This document shows, in pieces, positions 42,980-52,054 of a stretch of 64,000 nucleotides of DNA. The notes under the pieces were generated by a model that made no database searches, was not told where the DNA came from, and saw only the letters and a list, made by a program, of their open reading frames with translations. Position 1 is the stretch's first letter, and each line of letters opens with the position of its first letter. The translations under genes were made by a program, and so were the position numbers. The stretch is from WS-2 sp036507005 (lineage in GTDB: Bacteria; Eisenbacteria; RBG-16-71-46), in assembly GCA_036507005.1 (NCBI GenBank), contig DASXQT010000070.1, forward strand, positions 1-64,000, written 5' to 3'.

Positions 42980-43014
42980 CGAAGATGCCATGCGGGGCGC
43001 GGGGAGCGCAATCG
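42980..43014 (-). promoter_or_regulatory. recycling-locus promoter element, copy 2
   Basis: Minus strand TTGCGC, 17 bp, GCATCT inside TGGCATCTTC, 7 nt before the murQ ATG; the counterpart of the element at 36217-36251. The remaining 130 nt to the DUF499 stop show only a weak inverted repeat (CCGGTC...GACCGG, about 43054-43078). Confidence 0.55.
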
Positions 43015-43141
43015 GTGAATCAGCTGGCTGTACAGAGCAGATGATCTGGCCGGTCTTGGCGAGTGAATGACCGGACCCACGGGGGGTTACTCGGTCTTGC
43101 GGGCCCGCACCCCAAATCCCGATCCACGGCCGCAAATCGGC

Positions 43142-45904
43142 TCACTCGACCCGAACGCTGTTGGCCAGCCCGAGTTCCTGCAAGATCTGCCGAAGGTCGG
43201 CGGCAAGACCTACGGCACTCTCGGCCCTCACAGTGACGCAGAACTCCAGGCTGACCTTGAGGTCGGAGCCCGACCGAAGCTTTGGCAGAATCCTCGTCCC
43301 CAGGCGGTTCCAAAGCTCCGGTGGAATCGCGCCCACGAGGCGCAGGGTCTTGGTGGCGGCACCTGGTGCTGGCTCTGGCACAGAGGTGGGGCCAGGCTCC
43401 GGCGGTAGTAGTGGCCCTGCCATCGGACCCGGCTGGGGCACGACCTGAGAACTAGCGGCAAGACCGGCCTTGAGCGCCTCCGCCACAGCCTTTCGTAGCA
43501 GGAACACGCCGGCCTCGAAGGCGACCTCGTCGGGCGCCACGAGCTCCTGGAGCCACACCCGCTCGTAGCTGCCGTCGGGCTTCTGGCCCGAGGCCAGCCC
43601 GAACTCTCCGAGTCCAACGAACTCGACAATCTTGCTCCGAAGAATCACGTCCGGATCAACAAGCCTCGTGAGCGAGCCGTTGAGGAAGCTCTGCCGCATG
43701 CTCGCGAGGGGCCACGCGCCTGATTGCTTGAGGGCCGGCGGCCAGTTTCGCTCGATGTAGCCCGCGCCCACAGCTTCATTCAGGAGCGCCTGGGACTTGA
43801 GCGCGGCGATCACACGACCACAGAGCGTCTCATTGCCGCTCGAATGCCCTGCGCCGAGGTCGATCACCTTCAGCCCGTCCGCTTCTTGGCTGTCGGCGAG
43901 AACAGCAAACCGGTAGCCGCCCCAGACCTCATCCTTGGCGGCGTCCTCCGCGTCCTTCATCTTCGCCTGAAGCTCTGCCCGGTCGCTCTTGTCAAATTCA
44001 CCACCGAGCGTGCCCTGGGCGACCTCGCGCGCCACGCGCTTCCACGCGAGCCCCAGCTCCGCCTTGTCGCGCAGGTCCCTGCCCGGCTTCTTCAGGCACC
44101 AGACGAGCGCTCCCGGATAGAGCCGGGGCGATTTTCCGCGCTGGCGTGTCCACTCGGCGAGCTGCGCACGCAACGAGCCGCCTCCCGACCATTCCACCTC
44201 CGGATCAGCTATGAGGAGAGTTAGTTTCGGCGTGTCCGGGATCTCAGCCCCATCGTGCGGAAAGGCCACGACGGGGATGCTGGCGCCGCGTCGGAACTCT
44301 TCCTCAACGAGCTTGCGCATCGCGGGCTTGACCTCGGTTTCCTCGTCGAGCGAAGCGCGCCGGTCGCTCACCACCTTCTTCATGGTCGGCTGGTAGCCGA
44401 TGCGGAAGCCGTCCGCGCCCGTCTTGCGGATGAAGTACGACCTGCCTTCGAGAACAATTGCGGCGTTGTCGATTGAAGTCGTGTCAAGCTCGGGCTCGCC
44501 GAGCGCGAAGCGCAGCTCGGGGAGATGCGCGACCTTGTCGGTCTGCCCGCCCGACGACTCGAAGAGGATCGCGGTACCGACGCGCCGGTGGATGTCCCGT
44601 AGCGGCCCCTTGGTATCCGCGTCGAGTGCCATGCTGTGCGCCTGCTCGCCGGCGATGTCCGTTTCGATCGCGGCGACGAGGCGCGACTCGCCGAGCTGAC
44701 CCAGTACGACGCTCCGGAATCCGGGCTCCGCGAGTGGGGCCGATCCAAGCGTGAGGAGCGGCTCCGTACGAGCCTTGCGAAAACCCTCCTGCGCCGCGAT
44801 CGAGATCCACTGCGCCAGCATCGCCAGTGTGCCGCGCGTCTGCTGGTACTGGGGCAGCGCCTGCCACTTGCGCTGGAACACCGACAGCGTCGCCGGATGG
44901 AACGGGTAGCAGGCCTCGAAGCGGCGCTGTAGCAACTCGCGCGCTTTGGCCTCGGTCGCGGCCGAGTCCACGGCGGTCCACTCGGGCGGGAGCTGCGCCC
45001 GCCGCTCGAAGCACCAGTCGCCGTAGGCTTTGGCGACGTTCTTCCGAATCTTCTCGCTCCCGAGGTCCTGGAAGAGTCGCCTTCGGACGACTTCGCTGAT
45101 CTCAGTCTCGTCGTTGGCGATCAGGTCCTTCGCCACGCGCCGCACGATCTTCGAGATCCTCTCCTGCCACTCCTGATCCCACTCCGTCATCTCGACCTGG
45201 CTGCGCGGCAGGCTGATCACCGCCGCGCCATGCGTGGTGCCGGTGGTCGCGACCGTCAAGTTCTGGATGAAGGCGTGGAACGATTCGGCGCTGCCGCGGT
45301 GGCGGTTCAGGTAGTTCAGCACCTCATCGAAGAGCAGAAGCACCGGCGCGCCAGCTGCCTGGAAGACCCGCGCGATGGCATCGGTGCCGGGAGGCGTGGC
45401 CTTGGCCGCGGAACCAAGCGCCACGATGCCCTTGTCGCCCGCGAGCTGGCGGGCGATGTCGATCCACGGCGTCTCGCGCCCCGGCTGCGGGTCCCAGGCG
45501 TTGCCCACGAACACGGCGACCTTCGCCTTGGGCACAGAACCTAAGCCCGCTTCGCGCACCAGCTCGGCGACTCCATTGTGGCCGGCCACGGCGTCTCCGT
45601 TCTTCACCAGGTGGTACAGCGTGGTGAGCGTGTGCGTCTTGCCGCCACCGAACTGGGTGATGAGCGTAAGCACAGGCGACGTGTTGTCGGTTCTCCCGGA
45701 GAGCCGGCGCAGCACCATGCCCGCGTGCTCGCGTAGGGCGCGCGTGAAGCAGGTGCGCGCGAAGAACTGCGCAGGGTCGCGATAGTCCTCCGGCGCCGTC
45801 CCGGCCACGACCTGCTCGAGGGCGATGGCGAACTCGTCCGGGTTGAACGAGCGGCCTTCGCGCACTTCCTTGCGTGGTGTCGCGACCTTGTACCAGGGTT
45901 CCAT
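43142..45904 (-). CDS. DUF499 AAA-type ATPase (Hma-like ATPase)
   Basis: 920 aa. Walker A QFGGGKTHT (about residue 85), Walker B VLLLFDEVLNYL (about 188), sensor-like ISLPRSQVEMTEWD and FHPATLSVFQRKW are the pattern of the COG1483/DUF499 family, which defence-island surveys link to DUF1156 methylases and SNF2 helicases. The C-terminus (about 830-920) is a separate Pro-linked domain. Starts 1 nt after the DUF4276 stop. Last gene of the defence operon. Confidence 0.88.
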   Translation of the reverse strand: MEPWYKVATPRKEVREGRSFNPDEFAIALEQVVAGTAPEDYRDPAQFFARTCFTRALREHAGMVLRRLSGRTDNTSPVLTLITQFGGGKTHTLTTLYHLVKNGDAVAGHNGVAELVREAGLGSVPKAKVAVFVGNAWDPQPGRETPWIDIARQLAGDKGIVALGSAAKATPPGTDAIARVFQAAGAPVLLLFDEVLNYLNRHRGSAESFHAFIQNLTVATTGTTHGAAVISLPRSQVEMTEWDQEWQERISKIVRRVAKDLIANDETEISEVVRRRLFQDLGSEKIRKNVAKAYGDWCFERRAQLPPEWTAVDSAATEAKARELLQRRFEACYPFHPATLSVFQRKWQALPQYQQTRGTLAMLAQWISIAAQEGFRKARTEPLLTLGSAPLAEPGFRSVVLGQLGESRLVAAIETDIAGEQAHSMALDADTKGPLRDIHRRVGTAILFESSGGQTDKVAHLPELRFALGEPELDTTSIDNAAIVLEGRSYFIRKTGADGFRIGYQPTMKKVVSDRRASLDEETEVKPAMRKLVEEEFRRGASIPVVAFPHDGAEIPDTPKLTLLIADPEVEWSGGGSLRAQLAEWTRQRGKSPRLYPGALVWCLKKPGRDLRDKAELGLAWKRVAREVAQGTLGGEFDKSDRAELQAKMKDAEDAAKDEVWGGYRFAVLADSQEADGLKVIDLGAGHSSGNETLCGRVIAALKSQALLNEAVGAGYIERNWPPALKQSGAWPLASMRQSFLNGSLTRLVDPDVILRSKIVEFVGLGEFGLASGQKPDGSYERVWLQELVAPDEVAFEAGVFLLRKAVAEALKAGLAASSQVVPQPGPMAGPLLPPEPGPTSVPEPAPGAATKTLRLVGAIPPELWNRLGTRILPKLRSGSDLKVSLEFCVTVRAESAVGLAADLRQILQELGLANSVRVE

Positions 45905-45905
45905 G

Positions 45906-46553
45906 TCAACGCTCGTCGGTCCGCGCGCCGCTGGTTGTCGCCCACGAGACCGGGGGCCAGGCATCTACTTGGACCCCGTGGGCTCGAAGCAGCGAGCCGA
46001 ATGCACTGGTCATGTGACGAAAGCTGCGACTGCGCCGGTGGGCCGTGGCCATATCAAACATTGCTGTCAGAGCGGGCTGATCCGCCGTCTCGTGATAGCT
46101 GGCATCGGCGGCCATGAGGTCCTCGAGAGCCGCCTTCGCGCCCCTGGGTGCTTCCGGATCAAATGGGATCGCTGCATCAGGCCGGATACCGCGCTGTCCC
46201 CGCAGGGATTCGACCGCAGCGAGGAACCAGGCCTCGTACTCGCGATGAGCCATGACGACAGAGCATGGAATCCCGGCTGATGCAGCTGCTGCCCACCCCT
46301 GAATCCGGGGCGCCAGATCGCGGGGACAATCCTCATCCCCGTCAAAGAGAATCAGGATCGCGTTGCAGTGCGCCTGCCTTCGAGCCAGTTCGACCGCCTG
46401 ACAGAGGGATTCCTCTCGCACCAGCTGCGAACGATGACGACGAATGGGTCCCCCTACTTGGAGATGGAAAGCCCCCGCCTCATCACGAAGGCGGCGGAGC
46501 AGCACAGGCACCGCCTCCACCTCGCCGTGCCCCTCGACGATCGGCTGGATCAC
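45906..46553 (-). CDS. DUF4276 TOPRIM-like protein
   Basis: 215 aa. IVEGHGEVEAVPVLLRRL carries the TOPRIM glutamate and ILILFDGDEDCP the DxD pair; MAHREYEAWFLAA is typical of DUF4276. TOPRIM domains of this kind partner AAA/ABC-type ATPases in OLD-like nucleases and, as the related DUF4435, in the PARIS effector AriB. The GTG start overlaps the ATPase stop (GTGA), making a two-gene ATPase/TOPRIM pair. Confidence 0.85.
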   Translation of the reverse strand: MIQPIVEGHGEVEAVPVLLRRLRDEAGAFHLQVGGPIRRHRSQLVREESLCQAVELARRQAHCNAILILFDGDEDCPRDLAPRIQGWAAAASAGIPCSVVMAHREYEAWFLAAVESLRGQRGIRPDAAIPFDPEAPRGAKAALEDLMAADASYHETADQPALTAMFDMATAHRRSRSFRHMTSAFGSLLRAHGVQVDAWPPVSWATTSGARTDER

Positions 46554-47818
46554 TCGTCTACTCTTTCGAAGAGATTGGGCTCCGGAGGATTCGACACATT
46601 CTCGAAGAGGGGTTCAGCTCGCAAGGCATTCGATCGAAGCAGCTCGCCGGCCCCCATCACGTGATCGCGAAGTGCTTCCCGAGTCGCCTCCGAGAGGTCG
46701 CCGACACGCGTGGCTCCATGGCCCCATTCAACGATCCGCAGGTGCTCCGCCCGAATCCACTTGGCGTCGAGAACCTCGGGGCTGTGAGTCGTCACCACCA
46801 CCTGCATGCTCCTCGCAGCGTGCCGAATGACGTCGAGCACGGCACCTAGAGCGCCGGGATGTATCGTCGCCTCGGGTTCCTCGACCGCAACCAATGAGGG
46901 TGACGGACGTTGGAAAACTGCGGTCAGAAGTCCGAGTGCCCGCAGTGTGCCGTCCGACATGTTGAACGCTTCGAAGCGAAGACTCTTTGGAGCACCCTTC
47001 GGCGGCTTGTCTGCGACCCTCCACTTTCCACTCTCTCCCCCCGCATCGTCCCATTCTTGCGTGAACTCGAGGGACAGCTTATTGCCGTGCTTCCTCACGC
47101 GGACGGCACGAGTATTGGGAACGATCGTAGCCAAGATTTCGCAGAGGCGGTCCAACTGTTCCTCGGACTGCCGCCCGATCTCCTGGAGCACGCTGGCGGC
47201 GTTGCTCCCGTCCTTCCGCAGGCTGGTGCCGCCGTCCGGGTCTTGCATCTCTCGCAGCTTTGGGGGCTCGATCGAATAGGCGCGGAACCGCGACAGCGTG
47301 GAAACGACCGGCGCGAAACTGGCGTGGCCGCCCACGAGGGGTAGCGAGAGGGCGGTCGATTCCAAGGCCGGGTCGAGCCCCTTCACGTTCGTACGGAAGG
47401 ACTTCTTCTCCCGTTCGAACCAGAATCGAGATTCCTTCGAGTTCTTGACGAGGCATTGTTCCTTCACGACTTCGAAGCCGTAGTTGGGAAGCGCCCGAAC
47501 CTCAAAGGCATAGCGCCCGCCGGTTGCATCACCGTTGATCGGCCCGAAGACGACGCCGAGGCCGAGATTGGGCGGATAGCCTCCCTTTTCAGAGGTGCGA
47601 TTCCGAACGGCAGTGATTCCTCCGCGACGGTCGAAGACGGCCTGTAGCGGCACGGCCATAGAGTCCGCCAGGAACGAAAAGGCATCGACCAGATTGCTCT
47701 TCCCGGACCCGTTCCGGCCCACGAGAAACGTTGGATTGTCGAACTCAATGCGCTCACTCGGAATGCTGCGAAAGCGCTTTAGAATCAGACTTCGGACCAC
47801 CGGCTTCACCATGCTCAC
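46550..47818 (-). CDS. AAA15/21-family ATPase of OLD/PARIS type
   Basis: 422 aa ABC-like ATPase with no membrane segment: ILKRFRSIPSERIEF, Walker A VGRNGSGKSNLVDAF (about 33-45), signature-like MSDGTLRALGLL, Walker B LVAVEEPEATIHPGAL (about 308-320) and H-loop VVTTHSPEVLD. The same layout is found in OLD, GajA and AriA. GTG start overlaps the methylase stop; the partner TOPRIM gene follows with GTGA overlap. Confidence 0.88.
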   Translation of the reverse strand: MSMVKPVVRSLILKRFRSIPSERIEFDNPTFLVGRNGSGKSNLVDAFSFLADSMAVPLQAVFDRRGGITAVRNRTSEKGGYPPNLGLGVVFGPINGDATGGRYAFEVRALPNYGFEVVKEQCLVKNSKESRFWFEREKKSFRTNVKGLDPALESTALSLPLVGGHASFAPVVSTLSRFRAYSIEPPKLREMQDPDGGTSLRKDGSNAASVLQEIGRQSEEQLDRLCEILATIVPNTRAVRVRKHGNKLSLEFTQEWDDAGGESGKWRVADKPPKGAPKSLRFEAFNMSDGTLRALGLLTAVFQRPSPSLVAVEEPEATIHPGALGAVLDVIRHAARSMQVVVTTHSPEVLDAKWIRAEHLRIVEWGHGATRVGDLSEATREALRDHVMGAGELLRSNALRAEPLFENVSNPPEPNLFERVDE

Positions 47819-50800
47819 CTCGGAATGACCACCAGCATCGCGTCGAGCAGGCGCTTCTCCTCGCTCCCCTTAGGGTATAGGGCTGAGAGCGCGTTGGCGA
47901 GGCGCAGGAAGTCCGGGCCGCGCTCCTGCTCGGCCTTGAGCAGCGCACGCAGCGCGTTGGTGCGGCCGCCGGCCTGCAGGAGCATGGCCGCGTGGACGCG
48001 GTCGAGGGTCGTCGCCTCGCGGGCGGCGGCCAGGCTCTCGTCGGAAACGTCGACGTTGCCTCGTGTCCCGCGGATCCGGCCTCGCCCGCGGATCGCGGGA
48101 GCAGGGCTGGGCCGCATGTCCGGGAAGAGCATCCCCTGGAGCGGGTTGGTGCCGACGGCCACCTCCTGCTCCAGCCGCGCGGCAACAGCTTGCGCGCCGT
48201 CCTCGCCGAAGAGTTGCTTCGCGCGCTCCGCGATCGGCAGCAGGCGCACCACGCCCTTTTTGGTCTCGATGACGCGGCCTTCCCACTTGGGAAGGTCGAT
48301 GCCGAGCGGCTGCGCGAAGCGACGCACGACGTCGAAGACGAGCGAGAAGCCCTTGGCCTTGCCGCGGGAGGAGCCCTCTTCGTCGTCGTCCTCGTCGGAC
48401 GGCTCGTCGTTGTCGCCTTCATCGCCCGCGGCGTCCGCCGTCTCGCCAACCGTACTCTGGAGCGTCCATAGAAAGAGCGCCGTGAGCCGCGCGTCTTCCT
48501 CGACGGCTCCGGCAGCGCCGTTGCGGGCCTTGGCCTCGGAGGTGCCGAGCACCTGCGCAAGGGCGCTTCGGCCCACGACCTCCCAGACTTTTTCCAGGTA
48601 CTCGGCAAGGGCGACCTCGCGCCCGTCGGCGGTTTCAACCTTCGCGTAGCGGCTGAAGACCTCGAGCGCCGGCCCGATGCAGGCGAAGACGAGGTCGGCG
48701 CCGCGGATACCCTCGCCTTGCAGGCGCTCCATCCAATCGCCGACGCGGTTCGGAAGCTCGCGCAGAACGTCGGCCCAGTCGCCTACGCCGGCGTTGTCAG
48801 GGCGGGGGCGGCAGATAAGGTGGACGCTCGTGGCGAGGGCGGCGGATTCACGGGCTCGGAGGCGTGTCGCCATCTCCGTGGCGATTGGCCACGAGCCGGT
48901 GATCGTCCAGCCACCACGGATCATGCCAGACAGCAGCGCTTCCCATCCCTCAGTGGTCTTGTGTGCGAAAACCACGGATCCGACGCCGTCTTGACGGAGC
49001 ACGCGCCGGCCTTCCGCGAACGCGCGCGCCATCGTTTCCTCGAACCACGCGCGGTTCTTCGGTCGACCGTTGTCTCGCTTCGTCTCATCTTGGACGGCTT
49101 CGCGTCGCTTCGGCGAGAGCGGATTGGCCGGATCAAACGGATCGCGCAGCGGCAGGTAGCCCGGCAGCACTCGCTTGAGCCAAACGAGAAAGAAGTCGGA
49201 GAGGTCCGCGTAGGGGACCGCATCGTAGTACGGGGGATCGGTGAACCATACGGTCGCGGTCTCATCGGGAAGTGGATGCTCGGCCGCGTCGGCACTCTGC
49301 ACCTGACCGCCGCGTGGCGCCGGTGCGGCTTCGATACATTTCGCGATCCACTCCAGCGCCCCGTTGAAGCCAACAGCTGAGAAGACTGGTGCTTCGGCCG
49401 TATTCCATTGGGGAGCGAGCACCTGTCTGGCGAAGACGTGATCTACGAACTCTCTTGAGTCGTGCCAATAGACCAGCGCAGCGCACTTGTCCACAACCCG
49501 GTCCACGACCAGCGCAAGCGTTTCGAGGACGGCGGTTGACTGGATCGAGCCGTCTCTCGCAACGTCTCTGATCGAGTCAATCATCCTCACGAGCGCCACC
49601 TTCTGTCGCGCCGTGAAGAGGTCGCCCCACTGAAGCATGCCGTACCGCTGGACGCTGAACGCGCGGCCAGCGCCCGAGCCGCCACCGGCAGGCGTTGGCT
49701 CATCCGGCACCGGGCAGAGGCCCGGCTTCCCGCCGCGCTCCCACTCAGCGAGGATCGCCGCGAGCCGCTCCTGCGCTTTGCGAGCGCCCTCGTAGTCCCG
49801 TTCGGAAGGCAGCCGGTAGTGCCGCCCCTGCTCGCCGGGTCGGAGCGTAACCACCGCGAGCATTCGCGCCCCGCCCGTACGGCGGCCATTCGCGTCGAAG
49901 ACGACGTCGGCTCCGCCGCGCTGCGCGGCGAGCTGCGCACGCACGCGCTCCGGCGGGAGCACTGCGCCGCAGGCGACGCACGCTGCCTTCGCACGGGTCA
50001 CCGTGCCTGCCGGCACATCCTTCTCCGTCTTCGGCTCGAAGACCTCGAACTCGACTCGCGGCGGCTCGCCTGCGGGCCGCACGACTCGATGCTTAAGCGC
50101 CCGCCTGCGCTCCGCCTTCTTGCAGAGCCAGAGCGAACGCGCGAGCGGGATCTCCGCGCCGCAGTTGGGGGCCTCGCAGCGCACGGTCCGCGCCCAGAGG
50201 TAGGCGATCGGCGTCGCGCCGTCCGGATCCTTCGGGTAGAGGTCCGCCAGCTCCTCTCCTGCTTGTTTCTTGATCTCCGTCCCGACACGGCGCAGCTCCT
50301 CGACAAGCTTTGACCCGTGGCGCGGAATGTCCTCGAGCATCACCTTGAGGATCAGGCATGCGACCGGGTTCAGGTCGCTCGCAAAAGCCTCGCACCCCAG
50401 CCGCAGCGCCTCGAGCGGGATCGAGCCACCCCCCGCAAACGGGTCCACGACCAGCGGCGGCTCCTCGCCGTGCGCCGCCTTCACCAGCGCCCGGCTCACC
50501 TCGAGATAGGTGCGTTGCGCCGCGTTATCCCAGTTCGCGAAGTCCGCGATGAACTTGAGCAGTGCCTTGCGCAGGTCCTCGTCCGTGGTCCCGGGATTGC
50601 AGCCGCCCACCTGCGGCAAGAGCTTTCGCGCCTGCTCCTTGAATTCCATCGGGCAAAGCGGATCGCACGGGTCCGGATACAGCAGCGCGAGCAGCACCGC
50701 TCGGCTCGACGCCAGCGGCCGCCGCGCCCACCACAGGTGCAGCGTGCTCGGATGCCCGTGGCGGATCGACTTCTCCCGCGCCGCGTGCCGCGAAACTTCC

Positions 50801-50850
50801 GCGATCGGGAAATCCACCTCGGCGAGGCGCTTGCAGTCCTTGGGGATCAC
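47815..50850 (-). CDS. DUF1156 adenine-specific DNA methyltransferase
   Basis: 1011 aa, COG1743 family. N-terminal DUF1156 (IAEVSRHAAREKSIRHGHPS, LHLWWARRPLASSRA), SAM motif VVDPFAGGGSIPLEALRLG (about 135), zinc-ribbon cysteines (CEAPNCGAE near 225, CVACGAVL near 290) and catalytic DPPYYDAVPYADLSDFF (about 537). An acidic stretch near 830 splits it from the C-terminal region. It probably marks host DNA for the neighbouring helicase/ATPase machine. GTG start at 50850 overlaps the DUF3644 stop. Its first 104 bp are duplicated at 51951-52054. Confidence 0.9.
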   Translation of the reverse strand: MIPKDCKRLAEVDFPIAEVSRHAAREKSIRHGHPSTLHLWWARRPLASSRAVLLALLYPDPCDPLCPMEFKEQARKLLPQVGGCNPGTTDEDLRKALLKFIADFANWDNAAQRTYLEVSRALVKAAHGEEPPLVVDPFAGGGSIPLEALRLGCEAFASDLNPVACLILKVMLEDIPRHGSKLVEELRRVGTEIKKQAGEELADLYPKDPDGATPIAYLWARTVRCEAPNCGAEIPLARSLWLCKKAERRRALKHRVVRPAGEPPRVEFEVFEPKTEKDVPAGTVTRAKAACVACGAVLPPERVRAQLAAQRGGADVVFDANGRRTGGARMLAVVTLRPGEQGRHYRLPSERDYEGARKAQERLAAILAEWERGGKPGLCPVPDEPTPAGGGSGAGRAFSVQRYGMLQWGDLFTARQKVALVRMIDSIRDVARDGSIQSTAVLETLALVVDRVVDKCAALVYWHDSREFVDHVFARQVLAPQWNTAEAPVFSAVGFNGALEWIAKCIEAAPAPRGGQVQSADAAEHPLPDETATVWFTDPPYYDAVPYADLSDFFLVWLKRVLPGYLPLRDPFDPANPLSPKRREAVQDETKRDNGRPKNRAWFEETMARAFAEGRRVLRQDGVGSVVFAHKTTEGWEALLSGMIRGGWTITGSWPIATEMATRLRARESAALATSVHLICRPRPDNAGVGDWADVLRELPNRVGDWMERLQGEGIRGADLVFACIGPALEVFSRYAKVETADGREVALAEYLEKVWEVVGRSALAQVLGTSEAKARNGAAGAVEEDARLTALFLWTLQSTVGETADAAGDEGDNDEPSDEDDDEEGSSRGKAKGFSLVFDVVRRFAQPLGIDLPKWEGRVIETKKGVVRLLPIAERAKQLFGEDGAQAVAARLEQEVAVGTNPLQGMLFPDMRPSPAPAIRGRGRIRGTRGNVDVSDESLAAAREATTLDRVHAAMLLQAGGRTNALRALLKAEQERGPDFLRLANALSALYPKGSEEKRLLDAMLVVIPR

Positions 50851-51923
50851 GAGGTTGCGCTCCTGGCTTCAATGGGCTTCGCGGTGGCCTTTCTTCTCGT
50901 GATGATGTTCGCGTAGAGCGCAAGATCAGCGAGCCTCTCCCCAAGGAAGTCGACCCACTGCCGCGTGTAGCAGTAGTCCTTGTGGAGATCATCGTAGACA
51001 CAGAACTGAGGGTTGCACGATGACGGATCCGGTGCCCTGCTTGTCGGCCGGATCTTGAAATGCTCATAGCAAAGCTTGTGGTCGTAAGTCGTGAACCGCT
51101 TGCCGAGCTTGGTCGCAACTTGGTTTGCCACCTGCGTCGGCTTCAACAGGCCCAGATTTGCGATCTGCACCTCCTTCGGCTTGATCATCGCCACTACCTT
51201 GTCGTAGTTCCTCATCTCCTCAGGCTTCGAGGGATCGTACTTGACCCATTCCACTGCAACTGAATCCTTGCTCGCGTGATTGCCGATCTTCGGAACGAGG
51301 AAGACTTTGAAGCTGTACGCCAGATCGTTCTGCACGTCCGCGCTCAGACTCGACCTGAAGGCGTCCACGTATTGCTTGATCGCCTTGAATGCTCCAGCAG
51401 TAGCTTTGGCGGCCGGCGCCGATGAACCCTTCGGAATGACATGTGAGAACTGCAAGGCAAACGTGAGACCGCCGCGAATCGCGTACCGGTCACCAAAATC
51501 CGAAACCAGCAAGGACTCGAAGTTCAGCAGCAGCGCTTGGCATTCGCCGAAGACTTCTGGATCGATCTGCGCAAGTGAACGATGCTCGATCTTGTTGCGG
51601 AGCCCAATGAAGAACTCGAGATTACGCCGGGCGGCAGGGTTAGTCGCCTTGTAGTGTTGCTGCAGACACTCCTTGAGCTCCCAGCGTCGAGGCTCGCCAT
51701 CGATTCGGTCGTACCGTCTTGATCCGGGCTTTCGGTAGTACGGCTTGGTTCCATTGCGAAGGAACATCGCGTGAAAGAGGGACGTCCAGGCGATGATCAT
51801 CAGGACGACATACGCGCCTGACCGGAAGCTCGCCGTGGGGCGGTTGTAGGTCTCCACAGCGAGCAGGGCGGTCTCCCTCGCCTTTTCGACGAGAGCCTTG
51901 ACATCGTAGGGCAGCCCCCTCAT
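50847..51923 (-). CDS. DUF3644 HEPN-like protein
   Basis: 358 aa. The N-terminal part (ALLAVETYNRPTASFRSGAYVVLMIIAWTSLFHA split over residues 15-50, then LEFFIGLRNKIEHRSL) matches DUF3644; the RNKIEH sequence is an R-x4-H HEPN ribonuclease motif. GAGGGATGAG upstream and an ATGA overlap with the methylase relic define the start. Inserted between AIPR and methylase genes: the relic upstream of it is the original methylase start. Probably an RNase effector acquired as cargo; activity inferred. Confidence 0.82.
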   Translation of the reverse strand: MRGLPYDVKALVEKARETALLAVETYNRPTASFRSGAYVVLMIIAWTSLFHAMFLRNGTKPYYRKPGSRRYDRIDGEPRRWELKECLQQHYKATNPAARRNLEFFIGLRNKIEHRSLAQIDPEVFGECQALLLNFESLLVSDFGDRYAIRGGLTFALQFSHVIPKGSSAPAAKATAGAFKAIKQYVDAFRSSLSADVQNDLAYSFKVFLVPKIGNHASKDSVAVEWVKYDPSKPEEMRNYDKVVAMIKPKEVQIANLGLLKPTQVANQVATKLGKRFTTYDHKLCYEHFKIRPTSRAPDPSSCNPQFCVYDDLHKDYCYTRQWVDFLGERLADLALYANIITRRKATAKPIEARSATS

Positions 51924-52054
51924 GGGGTCTCATCCCTCAACGCGGGCGTACTCGGATGCCCGTGCCGGACAGACTTCTGCCGCGCCGCGTGCCGCGAAAC
52001 TTCCGCGATCGGGAAGTCCACCTCGGCCAGGCGCTTGCAGTCCTTCGGGATCAC
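51920..52054 (-). pseudogene. 44-codon relic of the methylase 5' end
   Basis: Minus-strand frame GTG...TGA whose first 34 codons (MIPKDCKRLAEVDFPIAEVS, then RHAARQKSVRHGHP) duplicate the DUF1156 methylase N-terminus; 104 bp (51951-52054 versus 50747-50850) agree at about 97 positions without gaps. Its GTG overlaps the AIPR stop (GTGA), the junction expected of the ancestral AIPR-methylase order, and its TGA overlaps the DUF3644 ATG (ATGA). It may still be translated as a coupling leader. Confidence 0.9.
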
